A stretch of 41,313 bases of DNA from Acidimicrobiia bacterium (GTDB lineage Bacteria; Actinomycetota; Acidimicrobiia; Acidimicrobiales; SKKL01). Positions within the stretch are counted from its first letter, which is position 1; every line of letters starts with the position of its first letter. The DNA lies in assembly GCA_016649895.1 (NCBI GenBank), contig JAENWR010000023.1, positions 1 through 41,313 on the forward strand, read 5' to 3'. Below the pieces are notes generated by a model, which had not been told where the DNA came from, did no database searches, and saw only the letters and a program-made list of their open reading frames with translations. Positions 33,329 to 39,981 of this stretch are shown one piece after another. Both the position numbers and the translations under genes were made by a program.

Positions 33329-34021
33329 GTGCCCATGTTCGTTCCCGTCACTCCGTCACTTCCGTCCTGGCTCTCCACCGCGACCTCCACGACGTTCGGG
33401 GCGATCGCTCGCGTGCGCCATGCCAGGGGGCTCCACCCCCGTGGTGTCACGCTCGCCGGGCGGGCATCGCTCACGATGGCGGGTCGTCCCCTGACCACCG
33501 TCGCGGACAGCAAGGTCGTGGTCCGGCTCTCGCGGGGCATCGGGCTGCCCCACCCATGGCCCGACTTCAACGGGATCGCCATCCGGTTCGTCGATGCCCA
33601 CGGCGCGGCTGAGCACCTGGACCTGCTGTTGACCAGCTCGTTTTCGCCACCGCGTGCCCGGCACCTCATCTTCCCGTGGTCCACGCTCGACGGACTTGGC
33701 TACTCGACGGTCCTCACCTTCGACGGGCCCGACGGCACGATCATGTTCCGCGCCGAGCTCGACGGGGCGCGGACGCTCGACGCGCTCGATGTCGCTCGGG
33801 AGGACGCCGTCCACATCCGTGTGATGTCGGCGAGGCCCGACGCGGACTGGGTCGACGCAGCGAGGATCCAGCTGGATCGGGTCCTCGCCCCTGACGAGGC
33901 GGCGGCGGTGCGGTTCGACCCGTGGGTGACCTCGACCTCGCTCGTTCTCCGAGGGCTCCTCAACCGACTACGTGGCCCGGCGTATGCCGGGAGCCGGGAG
34001 AACGGCCGTGCCGTCGCGTGA
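33329..34021 (+). CDS. Small catalase-fold-like protein of unknown function
   Basis: A 230-residue protein. By eye its N-terminal half follows the catalase N-terminus: RHARG at residues 30–34 (catalase VHARG, His31 matching the catalytic His), HPRGVTLAGRASLT, then KVVVRLSRGIGLPHPWPDFNGIAIRF (catalase vRFS...D..GFAxKF). The distal Asn region and the Tyr haem-ligand domain are not recognisable, and the length is less than half of a normal catalase. Related short actinobacterial proteins exist under vague names. The preceding GMC oxidase could produce hydrogen peroxide. Start GTG 33329 or ATG 33335; the ribosome-binding site is weak. Confidence 0.6.
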   Translation: MPMFVPVTPSLPSWLSTATSTTFGAIARVRHARGLHPRGVTLAGRASLTMAGRPLTTVADSKVVVRLSRGIGLPHPWPDFNGIAIRFVDAHGAAEHLDLLLTSSFSPPRARHLIFPWSTLDGLGYSTVLTFDGPDGTIMFRAELDGARTLDALDVAREDAVHIRVMSARPDADWVDAARIQLDRVLAPDEAAAVRFDPWVTSTSLVLRGLLNRLRGPAYAGSRENGRAVA

Positions 34022-34040
34022 CGGTCGAGTGCAGAACGAC

Positions 34041-34406
34041 CTAGAACGAACCGACGAACGCCAGCGTGAGCACGGTGAGTCCGAGGGTGGGCAGGCCCAG
34101 GGCGGCAACGGTGCGCCGACGCTCGACACCCGCGGGGGCGTTCAGGATGCCACCGCCGATGATGCCAACGACGACCGCCGCCGCCGCGATGCCCGGTGCG
34201 CTGGTGACGAACATCACTGCTGTCGCCAGCCCGAGGGCGAAGATGGCGAGGGCGCTGAGCGAGGTAGGTCGCTGCGGGTGGTCGACGAGCGCAGGGTCGA
34301 ACGGGCTCCACTGGAGGTCGTCGCTCGGTTCGACCAGGGTGAGATCCGGAGCAGTGAACGGCTCCGGATCATCGTGGTGGGATGGGATCGGGAAGGACAA
34401 GGCCAT
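34041..34406 (-). CDS. Small membrane protein with two C-terminal helices
   Basis: A 121-residue protein. The first about 55 residues are polar and acidic (MALSFPIPSHHDDPEPF...). Two hydrophobic segments follow (LSALAIFALGLATAVMFV through AAAAVVVGIIGGGIL, and VAALGLPTLGLTVLTLAFVG). This is the layout of DUF4190-like small actinobacterial membrane proteins, although the family assignment is not certain. ATG 34406 has AAGGAG 9 nt upstream and lies 13 nt after the stop of the 26-residue membrane peptide gene, so both probably form one transcript. Confidence 0.65.
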   Translation of the reverse strand: MALSFPIPSHHDDPEPFTAPDLTLVEPSDDLQWSPFDPALVDHPQRPTSLSALAIFALGLATAVMFVTSAPGIAAAAVVVGIIGGGILNAPAGVERRRTVAALGLPTLGLTVLTLAFVGSF

Positions 34407-34419
34407 GGCGTTCGCTCCT

Positions 34420-34500
34420 TCAGCGGCGCCCGCGGAACCCAATGCCGCCGAATGCTCCGAGGACCACAAGGATGAGGAGGATGATCAGGATGGTGCGCAT
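34420..34500 (-). CDS. 26-residue single-helix membrane microprotein
   Basis: ATG 34500 to TGA 34420 encodes a peptide that begins MRTILIILLILVVLGAFGG and ends in a basic tail (FRGRR). AGAGGGGG lies about 5 nt upstream. The pattern of a very short hydrophobic helix with flanking Arg recalls DUF3309-type stress-associated peptides, which are somewhat longer. It is followed 13 nt later by the 121-residue membrane protein. A SigF/SigB-like promoter sits immediately upstream. Confidence 0.6.
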   Translation of the reverse strand: MRTILIILLILVVLGAFGGIGFRGRR

Positions 34501-34510
34501 GCGGCCCCCT

Positions 34511-34538
34511 CTACCCGGCACGAAGCGTGAGGGAAACC
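34511..34538 (-). promoter_or_regulatory. Candidate SigF/SigB-type (general stress) promoter
   Basis: On the minus strand GGTTTC (34538–34533), 16 nt, then GGGTAG (34516–34511). The actinobacterial alternative sigma factor consensus is close to GGTTTC-N14-16-GGGTAT. It faces the microprotein gene. The -10 box is only 10 nt from the ATG, so transcription would begin almost at the start codon and exclude the ribosome-binding site, which weakens the case. Confidence 0.4.
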
Positions 34539-34572
34539 CCAAAAGAGCGTCTCGCGATCGCCAGGAGCCACG

Positions 34573-35061
34573 GTGAAGCTGCAGGCCGCGCATGAATTCG
34601 CTGCTCCCCCAGAGCGAGTGGCGGCCGCCATGACCGACCCCGCCTTCGCCATCGGCCTCGTCGGCCTGCCCGACGTGGGCCGCGTCGAGGTGGTCGAGTC
34701 GGTCCCCGGAGCCGCTTCCGCCGTGCTGACGATACGAATGGTCTACGACGGAGCGCTCGACCCCGTCGCCGCGCGGGTGCTGGGTTCGTCGACTCCCAGC
34801 TGGTTGCAGACCTACCAGGTCGGTGTCGCCGGTGGCACGCTCACGATCAGCCCCGAACACCACGGGTCGCTCCTCCGCTGCCGCGCCGACATCGCCTTCA
34901 CCGACACCGCCGAGGGTTGCCGACGCACGATGACCGGCGAGCTCACGGTGCGTGTCCCGCTGGTCGGTGGCCGCGCCGAACGTGCTCTGGCGCCGGCGAT
35001 CAACGCCCGCATCGACGTCGAGGCCGAGCTCCTTCGCTGGTGGCTCAGCGACGGCGCCTGA
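34573..35061 (+). CDS. DUF2505 (SRPBCC-like) protein
   Basis: A 162-residue cytoplasmic protein with the actinobacterial DUF2505 pattern: MKLQAAHEFAAPPERVAAAMTDPAFAI at the N-terminus, SVPGAASAVLTIRMVYDG, SSTPSWLQTYQV, and a C-terminal helix VGGRAERALAPAINARIDVEAELLRWWL. The fold is a START/Bet v1-like hydrophobic-pocket barrel, and the ligand is unknown. GTG 34573 has AGGAG 7 nt upstream. It overlaps galK tail to tail by 17 nt. It is divergent from the microprotein operon. Confidence 0.85.
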   Translation: MKLQAAHEFAAPPERVAAAMTDPAFAIGLVGLPDVGRVEVVESVPGAASAVLTIRMVYDGALDPVAARVLGSSTPSWLQTYQVGVAGGTLTISPEHHGSLLRCRADIAFTDTAEGCRRTMTGELTVRVPLVGGRAERALAPAINARIDVEAELLRWWLSDGA

Positions 35062-36052
35062 GGCCCGCTCCTCCGCTCGCCCGCACGACCCATCCCTCGG
35101 TGACCGCCCCTGGGCGCGCCAGCGCCACGACGCAGCCACCGAAACCGGCCCCGGTGAGCCGTGCTCCGTAGACCCCACGTGTGGCCACCAGCCGGTGGAC
35201 CAGGGCATCGAGGGCGGGGGTCGACACGTCGAGGTCGTGGCGCAGGCTGGCGTGGCTGGCCGTCATCAGGCGGCCCACCTCGATGACGTCGCCGTCACGG
35301 AGGGCATCCGCCGCGGCGAGGACCCGCTGGTTCTCCGTCACCACATGGCGGGCGGCTGCCCGGACGGTGGGATCGGCGATCTGCTCGACGTCGACCAGGG
35401 ATGCCGAGCGCAGCGACCCGAGCTCAGCCTGCGCCGCCTCGCAACGGGCACGCCGTTCGGCGTAGGGCGACGACGCCAACCGGCGAGGCTCGCCGGAGTG
35501 CACCACCACGACCTCGACGTCGTCGGGCAGCGGCACCGGCTCGACGTGGAGGGACGACGTGTCGATGAGGAGCGCGTGCCCGGCTCGCCCCTCCACGACC
35601 GCGAGGTGATCCATCACCCCGCACGGAACACCTGCCGCCCGCTGCTCGGCCCGCTGGCACATGAGGGCCAGCTCCCGATGGTTCGATGGGTCGGCCCCGA
35701 GCGCCAGGGCGGTCGCCACCAGCAACGACGCACTCGACGAGAGCCCCGACCCCACGGGCAGCGTGGTGGTCACGGTGCCGGTGAAACCAGTCGACAGCTC
35801 GAGCTCGGCCGCCACCCCCGCCACATAGCGGCCCCAGACCGGCTCGAACCTCGCGGGGTCAACGACCGGCACGGGCAGGGAGATGGTGGCCGGATCATGG
35901 TCGGAACTCAGTCGCACGAACCGGTCGTCGGTGACGTTGCCGACCACCGTGGTGCCGAGATCGATCGCCATCGGCAGGACGAAGCCGCCGGTGTGATCGG
36001 TGTGGTCACCGATGAGGTTGACGCGCCCTGGAGCCCAGGCTGTGGTGGTCAT
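35045..36052 (-). CDS. galK: Galactokinase
   Basis: Phosphorylates galactose at C-1 with ATP (Leloir pathway), in the cytoplasm. At 335 residues it is slightly shorter than typical (about 380). Motifs are WAPGRVNLIGDHTDHTGGFVLP (the galactokinase signature, with Asp for Glu and His for Tyr), TLPVGSGLSSSASLLVATALAL (GHMP ATP loop), GVMDHLAVVEGRAGHALLID (with the catalytic Asp of the xMDq segment) and GARLTGAGFGGCVVALA. Start ATG 36052; a 6-bp hairpin lies just upstream. It may feed GalE and so the polysaccharide, although the gene is 34 kb away from galE here. Confidence 0.9.
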   Translation of the reverse strand: MTTTAWAPGRVNLIGDHTDHTGGFVLPMAIDLGTTVVGNVTDDRFVRLSSDHDPATISLPVPVVDPARFEPVWGRYVAGVAAELELSTGFTGTVTTTLPVGSGLSSSASLLVATALALGADPSNHRELALMCQRAEQRAAGVPCGVMDHLAVVEGRAGHALLIDTSSLHVEPVPLPDDVEVVVVHSGEPRRLASSPYAERRARCEAAQAELGSLRSASLVDVEQIADPTVRAAARHVVTENQRVLAAADALRDGDVIEVGRLMTASHASLRHDLDVSTPALDALVHRLVATRGVYGARLTGAGFGGCVVALARPGAVTEGWVVRASGGAGLRRRR

Positions 36053-36062
36053 CGGCGCTCAT

Positions 36063-36080
36063 GATGCCGGCCCTGGCATC
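36063..36080. repeat. Short hairpin upstream of galK
   Basis: GATGCC and GGCATC flank a 6-nt loop, ending 11 nt before the galK ATG. It could be a 5'-UTR hairpin or a small operator. The 67-nt gap to the crotonase gene holds nothing else recognisable. Confidence 0.35.
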
Positions 36081-36119
36081 CTGAAGGGATCCCGATCACG
36101 AGGAGACGACCGTGACGCC

Positions 36120-37022
36120 TCACTCAAAGGGGCGCTCGTCCCACCAGGGGTAGAAGTCGGGCAGATCGGTGCTGGGGCTCATCGTGAACCGGGGCGGGCG
36201 CTTCTCGAGGAAGGCCTCGACGCCCTCGCGCACGTCGGGCGACGAACCCATGTAGCGGATGGCGCGCGAGTCGATCTTGTGCGCCTCCATCGGGTGGTCG
36301 GCGCCGAGCATCCGCCACATCATCTGGCGGTTGAGCGCCACCGACACCCCGGAGGTGTTCTCGGCGATCTCGGTGGCCAACGCCCGGGCCACGTCGATGA
36401 GCTCGTCGTCGGGGTGCACCGAGCGCACCAGGCCGCCGGCCAGCGCCTCGGCAGCGGGGAACACCCGGCCGGTGTGGACCCACTCGAACGCCTGGCTGAC
36501 GCCCACCAACCGAGGCAGGAACCAGCTCGATGTGGCTTCCATGGTGATGCCACGCCGGGCGAAGACGAAGCCGAGGCGGGCGCTCTCGCTGGCGAGGCGG
36601 ATGTCCATCGGCAGGGTCATCGTGACCCCGACGCCGACCGCCGGGCCGTTGATGGCGGCGATGACCGGCTTGGTCGACTCGAAGATCCGCAGGGCAACCC
36701 GACCCCCGCCGTCACGACGGCCGACCATGTCGTCATCGCTGGACGCAGCGCCCTCGGGCTTGCCACGCTTCGTCGCATCGAACGTGTCGCCCCCGGACTC
36801 GAGGTCGGCTCCGGCGCAGAACGCACGGCCACGGCCGGTGACGATGACCACCCGCACCTCGTCGTCGGCGTCGATGCGGTCGAACGCGTCGAGCAACTCG
36901 AGCATCATCCGAGCCGTGAAGGCGTTGAGCCGGTCGGGCCGATCGAGGGTGATGGTGCAGATCGAGTCGCTCACCTCGTAGTCGATCTGCTCGTAGTCCA
37001 CCGCGGTCGATTCGTCGGACAT
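36120..37022 (-). CDS. Crotonase-family enzyme (enoyl-CoA hydratase/isomerase-like)
   Basis: A 300-residue CoA-dependent enzyme of the crotonase superfamily. Oxyanion-hole and CoA motifs are ITLDRPDRLNAFTARM, VTGRGRAFCAGADLES and AINGPAVGVGVTMTLPMDIRLASESARLGFVF. A candidate acidic catalytic residue is in RRGITMEATSSWFLPRLVG. The C-terminal FLEKRPPRF is typical. The residue matching the first catalytic Glu of hydratases (GGGCELA) is not kept (VGVGVTM), so hydration is not assured; isomerase or other crotonase chemistry is possible. ATG 37022 has GGGGAGG 6 nt upstream. Its 3' side leads to galK. Confidence 0.85.
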   Translation of the reverse strand: MSDESTAVDYEQIDYEVSDSICTITLDRPDRLNAFTARMMLELLDAFDRIDADDEVRVVIVTGRGRAFCAGADLESGGDTFDATKRGKPEGAASSDDDMVGRRDGGGRVALRIFESTKPVIAAINGPAVGVGVTMTLPMDIRLASESARLGFVFARRGITMEATSSWFLPRLVGVSQAFEWVHTGRVFPAAEALAGGLVRSVHPDDELIDVARALATEIAENTSGVSVALNRQMMWRMLGADHPMEAHKIDSRAIRYMGSSPDVREGVEAFLEKRPPRFTMSPSTDLPDFYPWWDERPFE

Positions 37023-37066
37023 GCTGGGCCTCCCCTGGCGTTATGGTCGCTTCCGCCCACTCTCCC

Positions 37067-37786
37067 ATGGCTGCCGACACCCCCCACCCCCGCTCCCGCC
37101 CCCGCTACGTCCGTGACGGCATCGTCCTCGGTGCCGCTGTCGGCCTGTTCGGCGTCACCTTCGGGGTGCTCGCCACCAGCGCCGGACTGTCGGTGGCGCA
37201 GGCCTGCGTCATGTCGCTGCTGGTGTTCACCGGTGCGTCGCAGTTCGCCGCCGTCGGCATCCTCGCGTCGGGTGGATCGCCCGCGTCGGCGCTGGCGTCG
37301 GCCCTGCTGTTGGCATCGCGCAACGGCATCTACGGTCTGGCGCTCCACCGGCAGCTGCGGGGCCGTCTGCTCCGTCGGCTGGGTGCCGCTCACCTCATCA
37401 TCGACGAGTCGACGGCGATGGCGCTCGGGCAGGACGATGCTGCCGACGCCGAGGGAGCTTTCTGGGTGGCGGGACTATCGGTGTTCGTGTTCTGGAACCT
37501 CGGCACGCTGGCCGGCGCCATGGGCGGCAACGCGCTCGGCGATCCTGAGGCATGGGGCCTCGACGCCGCGTTCCCCGCCGGGTTCATCGTGCTGGCCGCA
37601 CCACATGTTCGCTCGATCGACGGACGCATCGCCGCCATCGCGGGAGCCATCATCGCTCTCGCGGCCGTGCCGCTCCTGCCGGCAGGGGCACCGATCGTCG
37701 TCGCGTCCGCCGGTGCCGGCGTGGCGCTGCTGCTGCGGGCCCGTCGCACCAGGTCCGACGACCCCGCTGGGGAGGAGGGTCCATGA
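37067..37786 (+). CDS. azlC: AzlC family branched-chain amino acid exporter, large subunit
   Basis: A 239-residue membrane protein (about seven helices) that with AzlD exports branched-chain amino acids or related compounds. Typical segments are FGVTFGVLATSAGLSVAQACVMSLLVFTGASQFA, ALASALLLASRNGIYGLAL, LGAAHLIIDESTAMAL and a central FWVAGLSVFVFWNLGTLAGAMGGNAL. The frame opens at ATG 37043; ATG 37067 is chosen because it leaves room for a divergent promoter, and TATGGT (37042–37047) is a possible -10. No ribosome-binding site is clear for either. The stop overlaps azlD as ATGA. Confidence 0.88.
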   Translation: MAADTPHPRSRPRYVRDGIVLGAAVGLFGVTFGVLATSAGLSVAQACVMSLLVFTGASQFAAVGILASGGSPASALASALLLASRNGIYGLALHRQLRGRLLRRLGAAHLIIDESTAMALGQDDAADAEGAFWVAGLSVFVFWNLGTLAGAMGGNALGDPEAWGLDAAFPAGFIVLAAPHVRSIDGRIAAIAGAIIALAAVPLLPAGAPIVVASAGAGVALLLRARRTRSDDPAGEEGP

Positions 37787-38082
37787 GCTGGTGGACGCTC
37801 GCCATCCTCGCCGGGGGCGCGTACGCCTTCAAGGCCGTCGGCTTGTTCGCGTTCGATGCCCGGCCACCCTCAGCCCGGCTGCTGGCGGGTCTGCGCCTCC
37901 TGCCGCCCGCCCTGCTGGGGGCGCTCATCGTGGTGCAGACGGTTGCCGTCGGCGAGGCGCTGGTGATCGACGCCCGCCTCGCCGGGGTGGCCGCCGGCGG
38001 GTTCGCGGCGTGGCGGAAGGCCCCGTTCATCGTGGTGTTGGTGGTGGCCGCCGCCGTCACCGCCGCGTTGCGGGCCCTCTGA
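37783..38082 (+). CDS. azlD: AzlD family exporter, small subunit
   Basis: A 99-residue membrane protein with three to four helices (WTLAILAGGAYAFKAVGLFAF, LLPPALLGALIVVQTVAV, FIVVLVVAAAVTAALRAL), the usual small partner of AzlC. ATG 37783 overlaps the azlC stop and is preceded by GGAGGAGGG. No other gene follows on the plus strand. Confidence 0.88.
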   Translation: MSWWTLAILAGGAYAFKAVGLFAFDARPPSARLLAGLRLLPPALLGALIVVQTVAVGEALVIDARLAGVAAGGFAAWRKAPFIVVLVVAAAVTAALRAL

Positions 38083-38093
38083 GCGAATGGTCT

Positions 38094-38109
38094 CGCCGAA
38101 CGTTCGGCG
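38094..38109. terminator. 16-bp perfect palindrome between azlD and ftsX
   Basis: CGCCGAACGTTCGGCG is self-complementary and starts 12 nt after the azlD stop. In RNA it would form a short GC stem with a small loop, in either direction. No T-tract follows, so it could be a weak bidirectional terminator or a protein-binding site. The rest of the 105-nt convergent gap holds no other clear element. Confidence 0.4.
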
Positions 38110-38187
38110 TCACCGTTCTCCGGATTCCAGCCACCACTGGCGGGGCTGAGCATCCGCAGGATGCCGCCGGCCGCGACCATCGACGGA

Positions 38188-39087
38188 TCAGACGTCGAGG
38201 TAGCGGCTCACCGCGATGCCCGACCCGATGGCGCCCACCACCATGCCCACGCCGAGCACGAACATGCTGGTGCCCATCACCTCGCTGTTGCTCACCGCGA
38301 AGCCCTGGAGGATGGCGAAGGCATCGGCTTCCTCGCCCGACAGTCGGCTCTCGAAGAAGTTGTTGAGGACGACGACGGACCCCACCGCGATGATGGCCCC
38401 CACGATCCCCTGGACCAGCCCCTCGAGCATGTAGGGGATGCGGATGAACCAGTTGGTGGCGCCGACCAGCTTCATCACCTCGATCTCGCGGCGGCGGGCG
38501 AACATGGCCATGCGGATCGTGTTGAGGATGAGGAGTCCGGCGGCGAAGAGCAGCACCCCGGCAACGACGAGGACGCCGATGGAGAGCACGCGGGAGAGCT
38601 TCTGCACCTGCTGCACGGTGTCGAATGCGAAGACCACCCGGTAGACCCCTGGCGCGGTGTCGAAGGTGGAGCCGAGTGCCTCGATGCCCCCGGCGTCGGG
38701 GTCGACCGGGACGACCCGGTACGACGACGGCAGGTCCTCGGGATCGATCGCGTCGATCATCTCGGGCGATCGTTGGAACAGCTCGACGAACTCGTCGTAG
38801 GCCGCCTCCTGGTTCACGAAGGTGAACGAGGCGACAGCGGGGCTGGCGTCGAGCGAGTCGGCGATGGCCTGCTTCTGGTCGGCGGTGGCATCGGGTTCGA
38901 TGAACACGATGAACTCGATGCCGCCCTCCCAGCGAGCGGTCGCGTTCTGCACACCCTGGCGCAAGAGGAGCGCGGAGCCGACGAGCGACAACGACACGGC
39001 GACGGTGACCATCGAGGCCACGGTGAGGCTGATGTTGCGCAGGAGGTTGTTGCCGGTCTCGCGGGCGATGTAGCTGGCCTTGGTCAC
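38188..39087 (-). CDS. ftsX: Cell-division protein FtsX
   Basis: The membrane subunit of the FtsEX complex, which couples the divisome to peptidoglycan hydrolase activation. It has 299 residues, as usual for actinobacteria. Helix 1 is ISLTVASMVTVAVSLSLVGSALLL. An extracytoplasmic domain follows (FIVFIEPDATADQKQAI, VNQEAAYDEFVELF), then three helices including LSIGVLVVAGVLLFAAGLLILNTI, a cytoplasmic RRREIEVMKLVGATNWFIRIPYMLEG loop, and VLGVGMVVGAIGSGIAV. GTG 39087 begins 9 nt after ftsE. The smpB gene that often follows in related orders is not present here. Confidence 0.95.
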   Translation of the reverse strand: MTKASYIARETGNNLLRNISLTVASMVTVAVSLSLVGSALLLRQGVQNATARWEGGIEFIVFIEPDATADQKQAIADSLDASPAVASFTFVNQEAAYDEFVELFQRSPEMIDAIDPEDLPSSYRVVPVDPDAGGIEALGSTFDTAPGVYRVVFAFDTVQQVQKLSRVLSIGVLVVAGVLLFAAGLLILNTIRMAMFARRREIEVMKLVGATNWFIRIPYMLEGLVQGIVGAIIAVGSVVVLNNFFESRLSGEEADAFAILQGFAVSNSEVMGTSMFVLGVGMVVGAIGSGIAVSRYLDV

Positions 39088-39096
39088 TCTGTCGCC

Positions 39097-39774
39097 CTAC
39101 TCGTAGACGCCACGGGACTGGTCCCGGATGATGTTGCCGCGGTCGAGCTCGATGACCCGGCGGCGCATCGTGTCGACGATGCCGCGGTCGTGGGTGGCCA
39201 TCACGACGGTGGTGCCGGTGCGGTTGATGCGGTCGAGGAGCCGCATGATGCCGACCGATGTGGTGGGATCGAGGTTGCCGGTTGGCTCGTCGGCCAGGAG
39301 GATGAGCGGCCGGTTGACGAAGGCCCGGGCGATCGATACCCGCTGCTGCTCGCCGCCGGACAGCTCGTGTGGGTAACGACCCATCTTGTTGCTGAGGCCC
39401 ACCAGCTCGAGGATGGCGGGCACCTGCGTGCGCACCACGTGCTTCGGTCGGCCGATGACCTCGAGGGCGAACCCCACGTTGTCGGCCACCGTCTTGTTGG
39501 TGAGCAGCTTGAAGTCCTGGAACACGCAGCCGATGTTGCGACGCAGGTACGGGACCTTCCAGCCCGACAGCTCGCCGATGTCCTTGCCCGCCACGAAGAT
39601 GTGACCCTGGTCGGGCACCTCCTCCTTGTTGAGGAGGCGGATGAACGTCGACTTGCCCGAACCCGAGGCGCCCACGAGGAACACGAACTCGCCCTTGGCG
39701 ATGTCGGCGTTGGCAGCCCTGAGCGCCACGACGTCGCCCTTGTAGGACTTGGTGACGTTCTCCAGCTTGATCAC
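39097..39774 (-). CDS. ftsE: Cell-division ATP-binding protein FtsE
   Basis: The ABC ATPase subunit of FtsEX, on the cytoplasmic face. Walker A is GASGSGKST at residues 35–43, the Q-loop is in [10 protein letters not shown], the signature [14 protein letters not shown], Walker [14 protein letters not shown] and the H-loop [11 protein letters not shown]. 225 residues is normal. Start GTG 39774 has no strong ribosome-binding site. The 202-nt gap upstream to the prfB stop contains a 23-bp tandem repeat (39913–39981) and TAACCT on the minus strand as a possible -10; no gene is seen in it. Confidence 0.96.
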   Translation of the reverse strand: MIKLENVTKSYKGDVVALRAANADIAKGEFVFLVGASGSGKSTFIRLLNKEEVPDQGHIFVAGKDIGELSGWKVPYLRRNIGCVFQDFKLLTNKTVADNVGFALEVIGRPKHVVRTQVPAILELVGLSNKMGRYPHELSGGEQQRVSIARAFVNRPLILLADEPTGNLDPTTSVGIMRLLDRINRTGTTVVMATHDRGIVDTMRRRVIELDRGNIIRDQSRGVYE

Positions 39775-39912
39775 GTGCGAGGGACTCCGGACGACGACGT
39801 TGCGGACGGCGAGCCTCGTGGCGGCTCTGCGTTCAATGTTGCGATCAGGTTACCCCCGGCGGTGCTCACGACCGCGGCACCCCGCGGGCGACGACGCTCG
39901 CCGACGGTCAGT

Positions 39913-39981
39913 CGCCCTGCGCGGTACTGCTCACCCGCCCTGCGCGGTGCTGCTCACTCGCCCTGCGCGGTGCTGCTCACT
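39913..39981. repeat. 23-bp tandem repeat, three copies, across the prfB stop codon
   Basis: Three copies lie head to tail at 39913–39935, 39936–39958 and 39959–39981, followed by an 8-nt partial copy (CGCCCTGC, 39982–39989). Copies 2 and 3 are identical; copy 1 differs at two positions. The prfB stop (39977–39979) lies in the third copy, so each unit on the minus strand carries a copy of the gene's last codons (GGC GAG TGA). It looks like slippage-driven expansion of the gene's tail into the gap. Confidence 0.9.

Noticed and set aside
36000-38366. 788-codon plus-strand frame across the crotonase and azlC genes
   Set aside because: It runs over two genes on different strands in the wrong frames and shows no coherent domain.
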